Assembly (NCBI GenBank): GCA_030148625.1
Contig: JASBTC010000173.1
Coordinates: 1-10,157, forward strand
Length of the DNA stretch: 10,157 nt
Reading direction: 5' to 3'
DNA from: Sphingobium sp.
GTDB lineage: Bacteria; Pseudomonadota; Alphaproteobacteria; Sphingomonadales; Sphingomonadaceae
The notes beneath the pieces were generated by a model. It did no database searches. It was not told the DNA's origin and saw nothing but the letters and a program-made list of their open reading frames with translations. The translations under genes were made by a program, and so were the position numbers. Below are positions 1-6,607 of this stretch, piece after piece (within the stretch, counting starts at the first letter, position 1; each line of letters starts with the position of its first letter).

Positions 1-1399
1 GGGTATAGCCGCGCGCCGACAGCCGCATCGCCTCCGCCGCCTGTGCCAGCAATTTGCGGCCGGCCTCGTCGGGCGTGGCGACAGCTTCGAGCAGATCGCC
101 ATCCACTTCGGCATTGCTGCGCACGCCCTTGCCTTCATAGCGACCGGTCTGCACCGCCCGCGCTTCGGCGACGCGCGCAGCGACTTCGGCCGATCCTTCG
201 GCGGGCGGCGGCAGGACGAGATCGGCGGCACTGACTGCCTGGACCTCGACATGAAGGTCTATGCGATCGAGCATCGGGCCCGAGACCTTCGCCTGATAAT
301 CCGCGGCGCAGCGCGGTGCGCGGGCACAGGCGAGCGCCGGATCGCCGAGATGACCGCAGCGGCAGGGATTCATCGCTGCGATCAGCTGGACGCGCGCGGG
401 GAAGGTGACATGGGCATTGGCGCGCGCCACGCTGACCGTGCCCGTTTCCAGCGGCTGACGCAGCGAATCGAGCACGGCGCGCTGGAATTCGGGCAGTTCG
501 TCGAGGAACAGCACGCCGAGATGCGCCAGGCTGACTTCGCCCGGCCGCACTTTCAGCCCACCTCCGGTCAGCGCCGCCATCGACGCGCTGTGATGCGGAC
601 TGCGGAAGGGACGCGCACGCACCAGTCGGCCATCGGTCAGTTCGCCCGCGACCGATGCGACCATCGAAACCTCAAGCGCTTCCACCGGAGTCAGATCGGG
701 CAATATGCCCGGCAGGCACGCCGCCATCAGCGACTTGCCCGCCCCCGGCGGGCCGATCATCAGCAGATTATGCCCGCCTGCCGCCGCGATCTCCAGCGCG
801 CGCTTGGCGGTCTCCTGCCCCTTCACCTGACGCAGGTCCGGGCCGGAGCGCGCATCGGACACAGCACCAGGCTGGGGCGGCGGCAGCGCGCGACTGCCCT
901 TGAAATGGTTGAGCAAGGACAGCAGGTCGGGCGCCGCGATCACTTCGACGTCGCCCGCCCAGGCCGCTTCCGGCCCCTGTGCCGCCGGGCAGACCAGCCC
1001 CAGGCCGCGCTCCGAGGCATGGAGGGCGGCGAGCAGAACGCCCGACGAACTCGCCACGCGCCCGTCCAGCCCCAATTCTCCGACGACCAGATAGGAGGAC
1101 AGCGTTTCGGCATCGATCACGCCCATCGCACCGAGCAATGCGAGCGCAATCGGCAGGTCGTAATGCGACCCTTCCTTGGGCAGATCGGCGGGTGACAGGT
1201 TGACGGTGATCCGCTTGGGCGGCAGCGCCAGTCCGATCGCGGCAATGGCGGCACGAACGCGTTCGCGGCTTTCGGCCACCGCCTTGTCGGGCAGGCCGAC
1301 GACGATAAAGGCCGGCACGCCGGCGGCGACCTGCACCTGCGTTTCGACGCCGCGCGCCTCCAGCCCCAGATAGGCCACGGTCGAAACGATCGAGACCAC
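1..1399 (-). CDS. comM: ComM/YifB-family AAA+ ATPase (Mg-chelatase-like), partial
   Basis: About 466 codons are visible; the C-terminal end runs off the left edge just after SARGYT, probably only some 40-50 residues short. It starts at a GTG (1399) giving MVSIVSTVAYLGLEARG, the usual YifB N-terminus, with a G-rich Shine-Dalgarno (AAGGGGGG) five bases upstream. An N-terminal ChlI-like domain with NLSPADLPKEG is followed by an AAA+ Mg-chelatase domain. Walker A GPPGAGKS is at residues 216-223, Walker B LFLDEL is centred on D300/E301, MNPCRCG is at 343-349 with further cysteines after it (possible metal site), and then comes GPMLDRIDL. In the family, ComM is a hexameric branch-migration helicase that extends recombination of incoming ssDNA in natural transformation; many non-competent bacteria also carry it. 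The family is certain; the role in this organism is inferred. It is divergent from the next gene. Confidence 0.93.
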   Translation of the reverse strand, partial: MVSIVSTVAYLGLEARGVETQVQVAAGVPAFIVVGLPDKAVAESRERVRAAIAAIGLALPPKRITVNLSPADLPKEGSHYDLPIALALLGAMGVIDAETLSSYLVVGELGLDGRVASSSGVLLAALHASERGLGLVCPAAQGPEAAWAGDVEVIAAPDLLSLLNHFKGSRALPPPQPGAVSDARSGPDLRQVKGQETAKRALEIAAAGGHNLLMIGPPGAGKSLMAACLPGILPDLTPVEALEVSMVASVAGELTDGRLVRARPFRSPHHSASMAALTGGGLKVRPGEVSLAHLGVLFLDELPEFQRAVLDSLRQPLETGTVSVARANAHVTFPARVQLIAAMNPCRCGHLGDPALACARAPRCAADYQAKVSGPMLDRIDLHVEVQAVSAADLVLPPPAEGSAEVAARVAEARAVQTGRYEGKGVRSNAEVDGDLLEAVATPDEAGRKLLAQAAEAMRLSARGYT

Positions 1400-1509
1400 G
1401 AATACCCCCCTTTTGTTCCGCTTCTTCTACGATCTTGCGCCCGTGAGTCGAGACGAAATATCGCATATGTGTCTTGCACCACTACAACAGCGCTCCCACA
1501 TCGCCCGTC

Positions 1510-1818
1510 ATGACGATGCGACATCGGATCAGGGTGTTCATGGCCGGCGAGCCGATGCGCTGGGCCATGCTCGGCATCGGCTGCCTGTTCATCGCGATCA
1601 CGCCCTTGGTCGGACCCATCCCAGGCCCCGGCGGCGTGATCACCTTCGCGATCGGCGCGGGGCTGATCCTGAAGAACTCGCGCTGGGCGAAGCGTCGCTA
1701 TGTCCGGTTCAAACAGCGTCACCCCAAATGGGGAAGCTGGTCCGACTGGAGCCTGCGCCGCGCCAGCGCACGGCGGCGCGACGCGATCGCACGCGAAACG
1801 CCGACCGAGAGCGATTGA
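1510..1818 (+). CDS. small PGPG-motif transmembrane protein
   Basis: This is a protein of about 102 residues from ATG 1510. A hydrophobic segment (about residues 20-35) is followed by the turn PIPGPGG (37-42), a second hydrophobic stretch (VITFAIGAGLIL, 43-54) and a strongly basic tail (KRRYVRFKQRHPKWG, then an Arg-rich end). This looks like a two-helix hairpin with a cytoplasmic basic C-terminus and resembles the PGPGW putative transmembrane family, although here the motif reads PGPGG. The start is uncertain: TTG 1474, ATG 1510, ATG 1516 and ATG 1540 are all in frame, and only 1540 has anything like a Shine-Dalgarno (CAGGG). The function is unknown. It sits directly upstream of rpmH, and its TGA stop lies inside the predicted rpmH -35 box. 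Confidence 0.75.
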   Translation: MTMRHRIRVFMAGEPMRWAMLGIGCLFIAITPLVGPIPGPGGVITFAIGAGLILKNSRWAKRRYVRFKQRHPKWGSWSDWSLRRASARRRDAIARETPTESD

Positions 1819-1843
1819 CTTGCCGGGTGCTTTTCCGTATCGG
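1815..1843 (+). promoter_or_regulatory. putative rpmH operon promoter
   Basis: TTGACT (1815-1820), a 17 bp spacer and TATCGG (1838-1843) form a sigma70/RpoD-like pair with a good -35 and a weak -10, as is common in alphaproteobacteria. Transcription would start near 1850, leaving a leader of about 58 nt before rpmH. The upstream gene's TGA stop (1816-1818) lies within the -35 element. This is motif reading only; no start site is known. Confidence 0.5.
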
Positions 1844-1855
1844 GCCCGCAACAGC

Positions 1856-1880
1856 GGCCGCTCGCAGAGGCGGCCCTTTT
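1856..1880 (+). terminator. hairpin plus T-run in the rpmH leader
   Basis: GGCCGC (1856-1861) pairs perfectly with GCGGCC (1870-1875) around an 8 nt loop. CTTTT follows at once, with CCGTTTT a little further on. It has the form of a modest intrinsic terminator. It may end transcripts of the small membrane protein gene. If the promoter at 1815-1843 is real, it lies in the rpmH 5' leader and could instead attenuate or process that message. Confidence 0.45.
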
Positions 1881-1907
1881 CCGTTTTGACGAATGAGGAC
1901 ATGAGCG

Positions 1908-2042
1908 ATGAAGCGCACCTTTCAGCCGAGCAATCTCGTGCGCGCGCGCCGGCACGGCTTCCGGTCGCGGATGGCGACCCCGGGCGGACGCAATGTGATC
2001 CGTGCGCGTCGCGCACGCGGCCGCAAGTCGCTGTCGGCCTGA
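1908..2042 (+). CDS. rpmH: 50S ribosomal protein L34
   Basis: This 44-residue, very Arg-rich protein begins [18 protein letters not shown] and ends [13 protein letters not shown], matching L34 along its full length. L34 binds 23S rRNA in the large ribosomal subunit and is the last standard gene before rnpA in most bacteria. The start is well supported: GAGGA (1895-1899) is spaced 8 nt from ATG 1908. The gene is too short for most long-ORF filters and is shadowed by the open rnpA frame (-1 relative to rpmH), which contains ATG 1901 just upstream. Expression probably comes from the promoter at 1815-1843, with rnpA, yidD, yidC and engB co-transcribed. Confidence 0.97.
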   Translation: MKRTFQPSNLVRARRHGFRSRMATPGGRNVIRARRARGRKSLSA

Positions 2043-2062
2043 AGCCACCCAGTTTCAGCATA

Positions 2063-2380
2063 TTGGGTCGCCGCGCGGATTTCCTCGCGGCGAATTCGGG
2101 CAAGCGCGTGGCAATGCCCGGTTTCGTCCTGTTGGTGAAGAACCGGGAGGACGGCGATCCGGCGATGCGGATCGGTTTCACCGTTACCAAGAAGATCGGC
2201 GGCGCTGTCGTCCGGAATCGGATGAAGCGCCGTTTTCGTGCGCTTGCGCGCGAACTGCTGCCGCAAGGCGGCATCGCGGGCGCCGATCATGTCCTGATCG
2301 GCCGCGCCGGCGGTGTCGAGCGCGATTTCTCCGCGCTGCGCCAGGAACTTGGCAAGGCGCTGGAACGGGCCACGCGATGA
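2063..2380 (+). CDS. rnpA: ribonuclease P protein component (C5)
   Basis: RnpA is the protein subunit that helps RNase P RNA mature tRNA 5' ends. The diagnostic features are [14 protein letters not shown] near the N-terminus, [21 protein letters not shown] (the RNR motif helix; RNRMKRRFR is residues 51-59 from TTG) and ADHVLIGR. From TTG 2063 the protein is 105 aa, near the family's usual 110-120. The start is doubtful. No in-frame ATG or GTG lies between the rpmH stop and RRADF, and TTG 2063 has no Shine-Dalgarno. CTG 2039, overlapping the rpmH stop as CTGA, would add MKPPSFSI. ATG 1901 would give a 159 aa form enclosing all of rpmH out of frame. The product is certain and the start is not. 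The end overlaps yidD by ATGA. Confidence 0.93.
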   Translation: MGRRADFLAANSGKRVAMPGFVLLVKNREDGDPAMRIGFTVTKKIGGAVVRNRMKRRFRALARELLPQGGIAGADHVLIGRAGGVERDFSALRQELGKALERATR

Positions 2381-2589
2381 TCGCGAAACTCATGATCGGC
2401 GTCGCCCGGCTGTGGCAGATCGGCCCTTCGCGCATCCTGCCGCCCAGTTGTCGCTACACGCCATCCTGTTCGGCCTATGCAATCACCGCACTGGGGCGCT
2501 ATGGAGCGCTCAAGGGAGGCTGGCTATCCGCCAGACGGCTCGCCCGTTGCCATCCCTGGGGCGGCTCCGGCCACGATCCGGTTCCTTGA
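2377..2589 (+). CDS. yidD: membrane protein insertion efficiency factor YidD
   Basis: This 70-residue protein carries the full YidD signature: [19 protein letters not shown] (residues 18-36, with the paired cysteines C25 and C31), then [19 protein letters not shown] and the C-terminal GGSGHDPVP. An N-terminal amphipathic helix ([13 protein letters not shown]) fits its peripheral inner-membrane location. Family knowledge: YidD is a non-essential helper for YidC-dependent membrane protein insertion. The ATG overlaps the rnpA stop as ATGA, indicating translational coupling, and yidC begins 33 nt downstream. Confidence 0.96.
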   Translation: MIAKLMIGVARLWQIGPSRILPPSCRYTPSCSAYAITALGRYGALKGGWLSARRLARCHPWGGSGHDPVP

Positions 2590-2622
2590 GCCCGCTGTTT
2601 CCATGATCTTGGGGGAAGACAC

Positions 2623-4332
2623 TTGACCGATAACCGCAACATGATCCTCGCGATCGTGCTGTCGCTGGCGGTGCTGCTCGGCTGGAGCGCGCTTTCGAGC
2701 CGGTTCTTCCCGACCGCCAACCCGCCGGCGACCAAGATCGTCGACGGCAAGCAGGTGCCTGTCGCCAACCCGACGGCCAGCCCCGCATCGAACGCCCCCA
2801 AGGCATTGCGCGAGCGCGCGATGGTGCTGGCGGAAGCGCCCCGCGTCGCGATCGACACGCCCGCGCTCAAGGGCTCGATCAACCTGAAGGGCGCACGGAT
2901 CGACGATCTGACGCTGACCCGGTTCAACGAGACGATCGCCAAGGATTCCCCGCCGATCCGCCTGCTTTCGCCGGCCGGCGCGAAGGACAGCCAGTTTGCG
3001 GGCTTCGGCTGGACCGGACAGAATATCGCCTTGCCCGGCCCCGATACCGTCTGGACGCCGAGCGCGTCGACGTTGACCCCTTCGACGCCGGTCACGCTGG
3101 TCTGGGACAATGGCCAGGGCCAGCGTTTCCAGATCACCTATCGCGTCGATCCCGACTATATGTTCACCGTCGAGCAGTCGGTTGCCAACACCGCGACCGG
3201 CGCGATCGCCGTCCAGCCCTATGGCTTTATCAGCCGCGACGGCGTTTCCAAGGATCCCGACAGCTGGACGATCCACACCGGCCCGATCGGCGTGTTCAAC
3301 AAGCTGGTCGATTACGACATCAATTTCTCGACCGTCGACGAAGCGGGCAATGCCGGCGTCGCGCGCAGTTCGACCGGCGGCTGGATGGGCTTCACCGACA
3401 AATATTGGCTGACCGCGTTGATTCCGGACCAGGCGGCAACGCTGCAGGCCTATTTCCGCGTCGGTGCCGATCGCCATTACCAGGCAGATTTCACGCTGCC
3501 CGCCACCGTCGTCCAGCCCGGCAAGGCCGTGCGCACCACCGCGCGCCTGTTCTCGGGCGCGAAGGAGGTCAATCACCTCGATCGCTATGAGGATACGCTC
3601 GGCATCCCCAATTTCGGCAAGGCCATCGACTGGGGCTGGTTCGAAATCTTCGAGAAGCCGATCTTCAAGCTGCTCGATTTCCTGTTCAAGCTGTTCGGCA
3701 ATTTCGGCGTCGCGATCATCGGCCTGACCGTGATCATCCGCGGCCTGATGTTCCCGATCGCGCAGAAGCAGTTCAAGTCGATGGCCGGCATGCGCGCCGT
3801 CCAGCCCAAGATGAAGGCGCTGCAGGAACGCTTCAAGGACGACAAGCAGAAGCTGCAGGCGGAGATGCTGAACCTGTACAAGCAGGAGAAGGTCAATCCG
3901 CTGGCCGGCTGCCTGCCGATCGTGCTGCAGATCCCGATCTTCTACGCGCTCTACAAGGTGCTGCTGCTCACCATCGAAATGCGGCACCAGCCCTTCGTGC
4001 TGTGGATCAAGGATCTGTCGGCGCCCGATCCACTGACGCCGATCAACCTGTTCGGCCTGCTCGACTTCACCCCGCCGCACATCATCGCGCTGGGCGTGCT
4101 GCCGATCCTGCTGGGCGTGTCGATGTGGCTTCAGTTCAAGCTGAACCCGCAGGCGACCGATCCCGTCCAGCAGCAGATGTTCTCGATCATGCCCTGGGTG
4201 CTGATGTTCGTGATGGCGCCGTTCGCCGCCGGCCTCCAGCTCTACTGGTTGACCAACAACATGCTTTCGATCGCGCAGCAGAAATGGCTCTATAGTCGCC
4301 ATCCCTCGCTCAAGCAGGCGCCGGCGAAATGA
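2623..4332 (+). CDS. yidC: membrane protein insertase YidC (Oxa1 family)
   Basis: This 569 aa protein inserts and folds inner-membrane proteins, alone or with SecYEG. It starts at TTG (MTDNRNMILAIVLSLAVLLG) with a strong Shine-Dalgarno, GGGGGAAG at 2611-2618. An N-terminal membrane anchor (about residues 7-25) is followed by a Pro/Ala linker and the large periplasmic beta-sandwich domain (about 50-330) of Gram-negative YidC. The conserved 60KD_IMP core follows. It holds VAIIGLTVIIRGLMFPI with R373, equivalent to the hydrophilic-groove arginine of E. coli YidC, then a charged cytoplasmic hairpin, NPLAGCLPIVLQIPIFYALY, and two last spans ending GLQLYWLTNNMLSIAQQKWL. The length is normal for alphaproteobacteria. 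It overlaps engB by ATGA. Confidence 0.98.
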   Translation: MTDNRNMILAIVLSLAVLLGWSALSSRFFPTANPPATKIVDGKQVPVANPTASPASNAPKALRERAMVLAEAPRVAIDTPALKGSINLKGARIDDLTLTRFNETIAKDSPPIRLLSPAGAKDSQFAGFGWTGQNIALPGPDTVWTPSASTLTPSTPVTLVWDNGQGQRFQITYRVDPDYMFTVEQSVANTATGAIAVQPYGFISRDGVSKDPDSWTIHTGPIGVFNKLVDYDINFSTVDEAGNAGVARSSTGGWMGFTDKYWLTALIPDQAATLQAYFRVGADRHYQADFTLPATVVQPGKAVRTTARLFSGAKEVNHLDRYEDTLGIPNFGKAIDWGWFEIFEKPIFKLLDFLFKLFGNFGVAIIGLTVIIRGLMFPIAQKQFKSMAGMRAVQPKMKALQERFKDDKQKLQAEMLNLYKQEKVNPLAGCLPIVLQIPIFYALYKVLLLTIEMRHQPFVLWIKDLSAPDPLTPINLFGLLDFTPPHIIALGVLPILLGVSMWLQFKLNPQATDPVQQQMFSIMPWVLMFVMAPFAAGLQLYWLTNNMLSIAQQKWLYSRHPSLKQAPAK

Positions 4333-4988
4333 CCGCCGACGCCCCGGAAACGGGCGCAGACCCGGAAGCGATCGAAGCGGCGCGGAAGATCTTCGCCGGG
4401 CCGATCGCGTTCCTGAAATCGGCGCCGGCGCTGAAATTCCTGCCTGGAATGGATGCGCCCGAAGTGGCCTTTGCCGGGCGTTCGAACGTCGGCAAATCGT
4501 CGCTGCTCAACGCGCTCACCGGGCGCAACGCGCTGGCGCGGACGTCGAACACGCCGGGGCGGACGCAGGAGCTCAATTTCTTCGATATCGGCGATCCGCT
4601 GATCTTCCGGCTGGTCGACATGCCCGGCTATGGTTTCGCCAAGGCGCCCAAGGATGTCGTCAAGCAGTGGCGCTTCCTGATCAACGATTTCCTGCGCGGT
4701 CGCGCCGTGCTCAAGCGGACATTGGTGCTGATCGACGCGCGGCACGGCATCAAGGATGTCGATCGCGACGTCATGAAGATGCTCGACGATGCCGCCGTGA
4801 GCTATCGGCTGGTGTTGACCAAGGCCGACAAGATCAAGCCCAGCGAACTCGCCGAGACCTTTGCCCAGACCGAAGCGGAGGCGCGCAAGCGCCCCGCAGC
4901 GCATCCCCAGATCATCGCCACATCGAGCGAAACCGGCCAGGGCATCCCCGAATTGCGTGCCGCCGTGATCGAGGCGGTGACCGACTAG
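4329..4988 (+). CDS. engB: ribosome biogenesis GTPase EngB (YihA/YsxC)
   Basis: This 219 aa GTPase acts in late 50S subunit assembly. All G motifs are in order: G1 GRSNVGKS (50-57), G2 around T75 in NTPGRTQ, G3 DMPG (97-100), G4 TKAD (164-167) and G5 TSSETG (198-203). ELNFF after G2 and GYGFAK after G3 are typical of EngB and separate it from Era or Der. A short acidic N-terminal extension precedes the G domain. The ATG overlaps the yidC stop (AATGA), so the two are likely co-translated. Its TAG stop is the first base triplet of the palindromic repeat at 4985-5110, so the repeat forms the 3' end of this operon. Confidence 0.97.
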   Translation: MTADAPETGADPEAIEAARKIFAGPIAFLKSAPALKFLPGMDAPEVAFAGRSNVGKSSLLNALTGRNALARTSNTPGRTQELNFFDIGDPLIFRLVDMPGYGFAKAPKDVVKQWRFLINDFLRGRAVLKRTLVLIDARHGIKDVDRDVMKMLDDAAVSYRLVLTKADKIKPSELAETFAQTEAEARKRPAAHPQIIATSSETGQGIPELRAAVIEAVTD

Positions 4989-5110
4989 AGCAGCTGTGAT
5001 CCGCTGGAAGCGGATCGCATGCCCCAGGTTTTTGTCTTGTCGCGATTTTAGCTTCGCTGGCCTACGGCTCGAGTCGTTCGATGATTCCATCGAACTACAA
5101 ATCGCTCTAG
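4985..5110. repeat. palindromic intergenic repeat A with CTAGAGC/GCTCTAG ends
   Basis: The ends are perfect 7 bp inverted repeats, CTAGAGC (4985-4991) and GCTCTAG (5104-5110). Inside are two good hairpins. GATCCGCT (4998-5005) pairs with AGCGGATC (5009-5016) over a 3 nt loop and extends to 11 bp if a T:G pair is allowed. GTTCGATG (5076-5083) pairs with CATCGAAC (5088-5095) over a 4 nt loop. GCGATTT (5042-5048) also pairs with AAATCGC (5099-5105). The architecture matches repeat B at 6730-6834, although the internal sequences differ. No ORF is supported here. It could be a non-autonomous REP/MITE-like element and may help end or protect the engB transcript. Confidence 0.7.
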
Positions 5111-5173
5111 CGGCAGAAACGGGCGAGACACGCGCCTCTTCACCATCCCGGTCCCGCTTGCTAACAGATCGCC

Positions 5174-5878
5174 ATGACCACCCGATCGAAGAAGCGCCCC
5201 CTCCCCTACAAGATCGGCTGGTGGATCGGGCGCGGCATCGTCTTCTTCGTCGCCGGATCCGTTTTATGGGTGCTGATCTATAAATTCGTGCCGCCGCCGA
5301 TCACCGCCACGATGATCGGCGATGTCGTTGCCGGGCGCGGTCTCAGCAAGGACTGGATGAGCCTGTCGGCCATGGATCCGAACATGGCGCGCGCGGCGAT
5401 TGCCGGCGAGGACGGCAAATTCTGTTCGCATGGCGGCTTCGACCGCGACGCGATCGAGGACGCCATGAAGCGCAATGCGAAGGGTGGCCGGATCCGCGGC
5501 GGATCGACGATCAGCCAGCAGACCGCGAAGAACGTCTTCCTGTGGCAGGGTGGCGGCTATTTCCGCAAAGGGCTGGAAGCCTGGTTCACCGTGCTGATCG
5601 AGACGATCTGGGGCAAAAGGCGGATCATGGAAGTCTATCTGAACGTCGCCGAGACCGGCATCGGCACCTATGGCGCCAATGCCGGCGCGATGCGGTATTT
5701 CCGCCACGACGCCAGCAAGCTGACGCCCGAGGAGGCAGCGCGGATCGCAGCGGTATTGCCGCTGCCCAAGAAGCGCGAAGCGGTCGATCCGTCGGGCTTC
5801 ACGCGCCGCCACGGCAATCGCTTGGCGCGCTGGGTCGGCGTGGTCCGCCGCGACGGACTGGATAGCTGCCTGAAATAG
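5174..5878 (+). CDS. mtgA: monofunctional peptidoglycan glycosyltransferase MtgA (GT51)
   Basis: This 234 aa enzyme polymerises lipid II into glycan strands at the periplasmic face of the inner membrane. A basic N-terminus (TRSKKR) and one membrane span (about residues 18-38) are followed by the GT51 domain. Motif 1 is GEDGKFCSHGGFD with the putative catalytic E79, then RGGSTISQQTAKN (108-120), GKRRIMEVYLNVAETG with the second conserved E153, and YFRHDASKLTPEEAARIA. There is no transpeptidase domain, which separates MtgA from bifunctional class A PBPs. No clear Shine-Dalgarno precedes ATG 5174. A weak promoter-like pair TTCACC (5139-5144)/TAACAG (5162-5167) would put the start of transcription at about the ATG, so a leaderless message is possible but speculative. 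Confidence 0.96.
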   Translation: MTTRSKKRPLPYKIGWWIGRGIVFFVAGSVLWVLIYKFVPPPITATMIGDVVAGRGLSKDWMSLSAMDPNMARAAIAGEDGKFCSHGGFDRDAIEDAMKRNAKGGRIRGGSTISQQTAKNVFLWQGGGYFRKGLEAWFTVLIETIWGKRRIMEVYLNVAETGIGTYGANAGAMRYFRHDASKLTPEEAARIAAVLPLPKKREAVDPSGFTRRHGNRLARWVGVVRRDGLDSCLK

Positions 5879-5892
5879 CCCGTCGCGTGAAC

Positions 5893-5916
5893 CGGGCGAT
5901 TATTTATTGTCGCCCG
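5893..5916. terminator. possible bidirectional hairpin between convergent genes
   Basis: CGGGCGA (5893-5899) pairs with TCGCCCG (5910-5916) around an AT-rich 10 nt loop (TTATTTATTG). It lies just after mtgA and covers the TAA stop of the convergent gene. A competing shorter stem, GCCCG (5878-5882) with CGGGC (5893-5897), is followed by GATTATTT and would serve mtgA. There is no long T-run, so strength as a terminator is doubtful. Confidence 0.35.
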
Positions 5917-6202
5917 TCAGCTTGTCCGCCGCCTTTTCCGCCGCGTCGCCGATCTTCTTGGCGCTATCGCCCACTTTTCCGGCGGCTTCCGCGACCGCAT
6001 CGTCCTTGCGAGTCTCGCCCTTGTTCATGTCGAGCAGGAAGAAGGCGACCACGGCGATCAGCGCGATCGCAATGATGCCTAGAATGACGCCGCCACCGCC
6101 GCGGCGCTCGACCACGGTCGTACCTGGCTCTCCGCGTTCGATGATTCGCTCGGTGACGTTCCCCGCAGCGTCGGTCCGTTCGGTGATTCTTTCCTCAGCC
6201 AT
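5900..6202 (-). CDS. small single-span membrane protein with Ala/Lys-rich tail
   Basis: A 100-residue hypothetical protein. The start ATG 6202 is chosen for its Shine-Dalgarno GGAGG (6211-6215 on the opposite strand, 8 nt spacing); an upstream in-frame TTG at 6235 is less likely. The N-terminus is hydrophilic and repetitive (ITERT, VTERI, VVERR, consistent with a short repeat). Next comes a glycine run and one membrane helix (about 39-58, VILGIIAIALIAVVAFFLLD). The charged tail (AEAAGKVGDSAKKIGDAAEK) has an 11-residue-like periodicity seen in amphipathic helices. I do not recognise the family, and no function is assigned. It is 81 bp downstream of ybaB on the same strand and may be read with it. 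Confidence 0.75.
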   Translation of the reverse strand: MAEERITERTDAAGNVTERIIERGEPGTTVVERRGGGGVILGIIAIALIAVVAFFLLDMNKGETRKDDAVAEAAGKVGDSAKKIGDAAEKAADKLTGDNK

Positions 6203-6283
6203 TGCAATATCCTCCAAAGCCTCCCGCGCATTCAACGCGGCAAGGCTCCGGGACGTTCCGACTGCGTTACGGCTGCCTCAGAT

Positions 6284-6607
6284 TCAGAATGGCAGCTTGA
6301 AGCCCGGCGGCAGAGGCAAGCCACTCGTCATCTTGCCCATTTCCTGGCTGGATGCGGCATCCGCCTTGGCGCGCGCGTCGTTGAAGGCAGCTGCCACCAG
6401 ATCCTCGAGCATCTGCTTTTCGGACGGTGCCAGCAGGCTTTCGTCGATATCCACGGCGATGATCCGGCCCTTGGCGGTCGCACGGACCTTGACCATACCG
6501 CCGCCCGAAGCGCCCTCCACCTCGATCGTATCGAGATTGGCCTGTGCCTTCTCAAGCTCGTCCTGGACATTTTTCGCCATGTTGAGGATTTCGTCGAGGG
6601 ATTTCAT
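6284..6607 (-). CDS. ybaB: YbaB/EbfC-family nucleoid-associated protein
   Basis: This 107 aa protein carries the YbaB signature: an N-terminal helix LDEILNMAKNVQDELEKAQ, then a strand region around EGASGGGMVKVRATAKGRI, DIDESLL and a helix LEDLVAAAFNDARAKAD, ending with the Pro/Gly-rich PLPPGFKLPF typical of the family. Members are dimeric DNA-binding proteins that coat DNA with little sequence specificity. The start ATG 6607 has GGAG 7 nt upstream. In many bacteria ybaB follows dnaX and precedes recR; here dnaX is upstream on the same strand, 224 bp away and separated by repeat B, while recR is absent and a small membrane protein gene follows. A 6 bp stem (6272-6277 with 6291-6296) spans its stop codon but has no T-run. 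Confidence 0.95.
   Translation of the reverse strand: MKSLDEILNMAKNVQDELEKAQANLDTIEVEGASGGGMVKVRATAKGRIIAVDIDESLLAPSEKQMLEDLVAAAFNDARAKADAASSQEMGKMTSGLPLPPGFKLPF

Noticed and set aside
1400..1466. G6 tract before the comM start with an upstream ATG frame that a single G deletion would fuse to ComM (possible phase variation)
   Set aside because: Six bases is short for slipped-strand switching, the tract works as the Shine-Dalgarno, and the upstream peptide resembles nothing known.
1117..2274. 385-codon minus-strand frame crossing comM, the small membrane gene, rpmH and rnpA
   Set aside because: Its left part is simply the comM frame extended upstream through the GTG start into antisense of other genes. 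ComM homology begins at the GTG at 1399.
2524..4302. 592-codon open frame antisense to yidC
   Set aside because: It is a shadow frame from high-GC third positions. The protein is rich in Arg, His, Asp and Gln with no recognisable domain, while yidC on the other strand is unmistakable.
4995..5035. Intrinsic terminator for engB from the 11 bp hairpin and the later GGTTTTTG
   Set aside because: The T-run starts about 10 nt after the stem rather than directly, so it is described as part of the repeat and not as a confident terminator.
5139..5174. Leaderless mtgA transcript from TTCACC-N17-TAACAG
   Set aside because: Both hexamers match the consensus weakly; the only support is the missing Shine-Dalgarno. 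Mentioned in the mtgA entry but not called.
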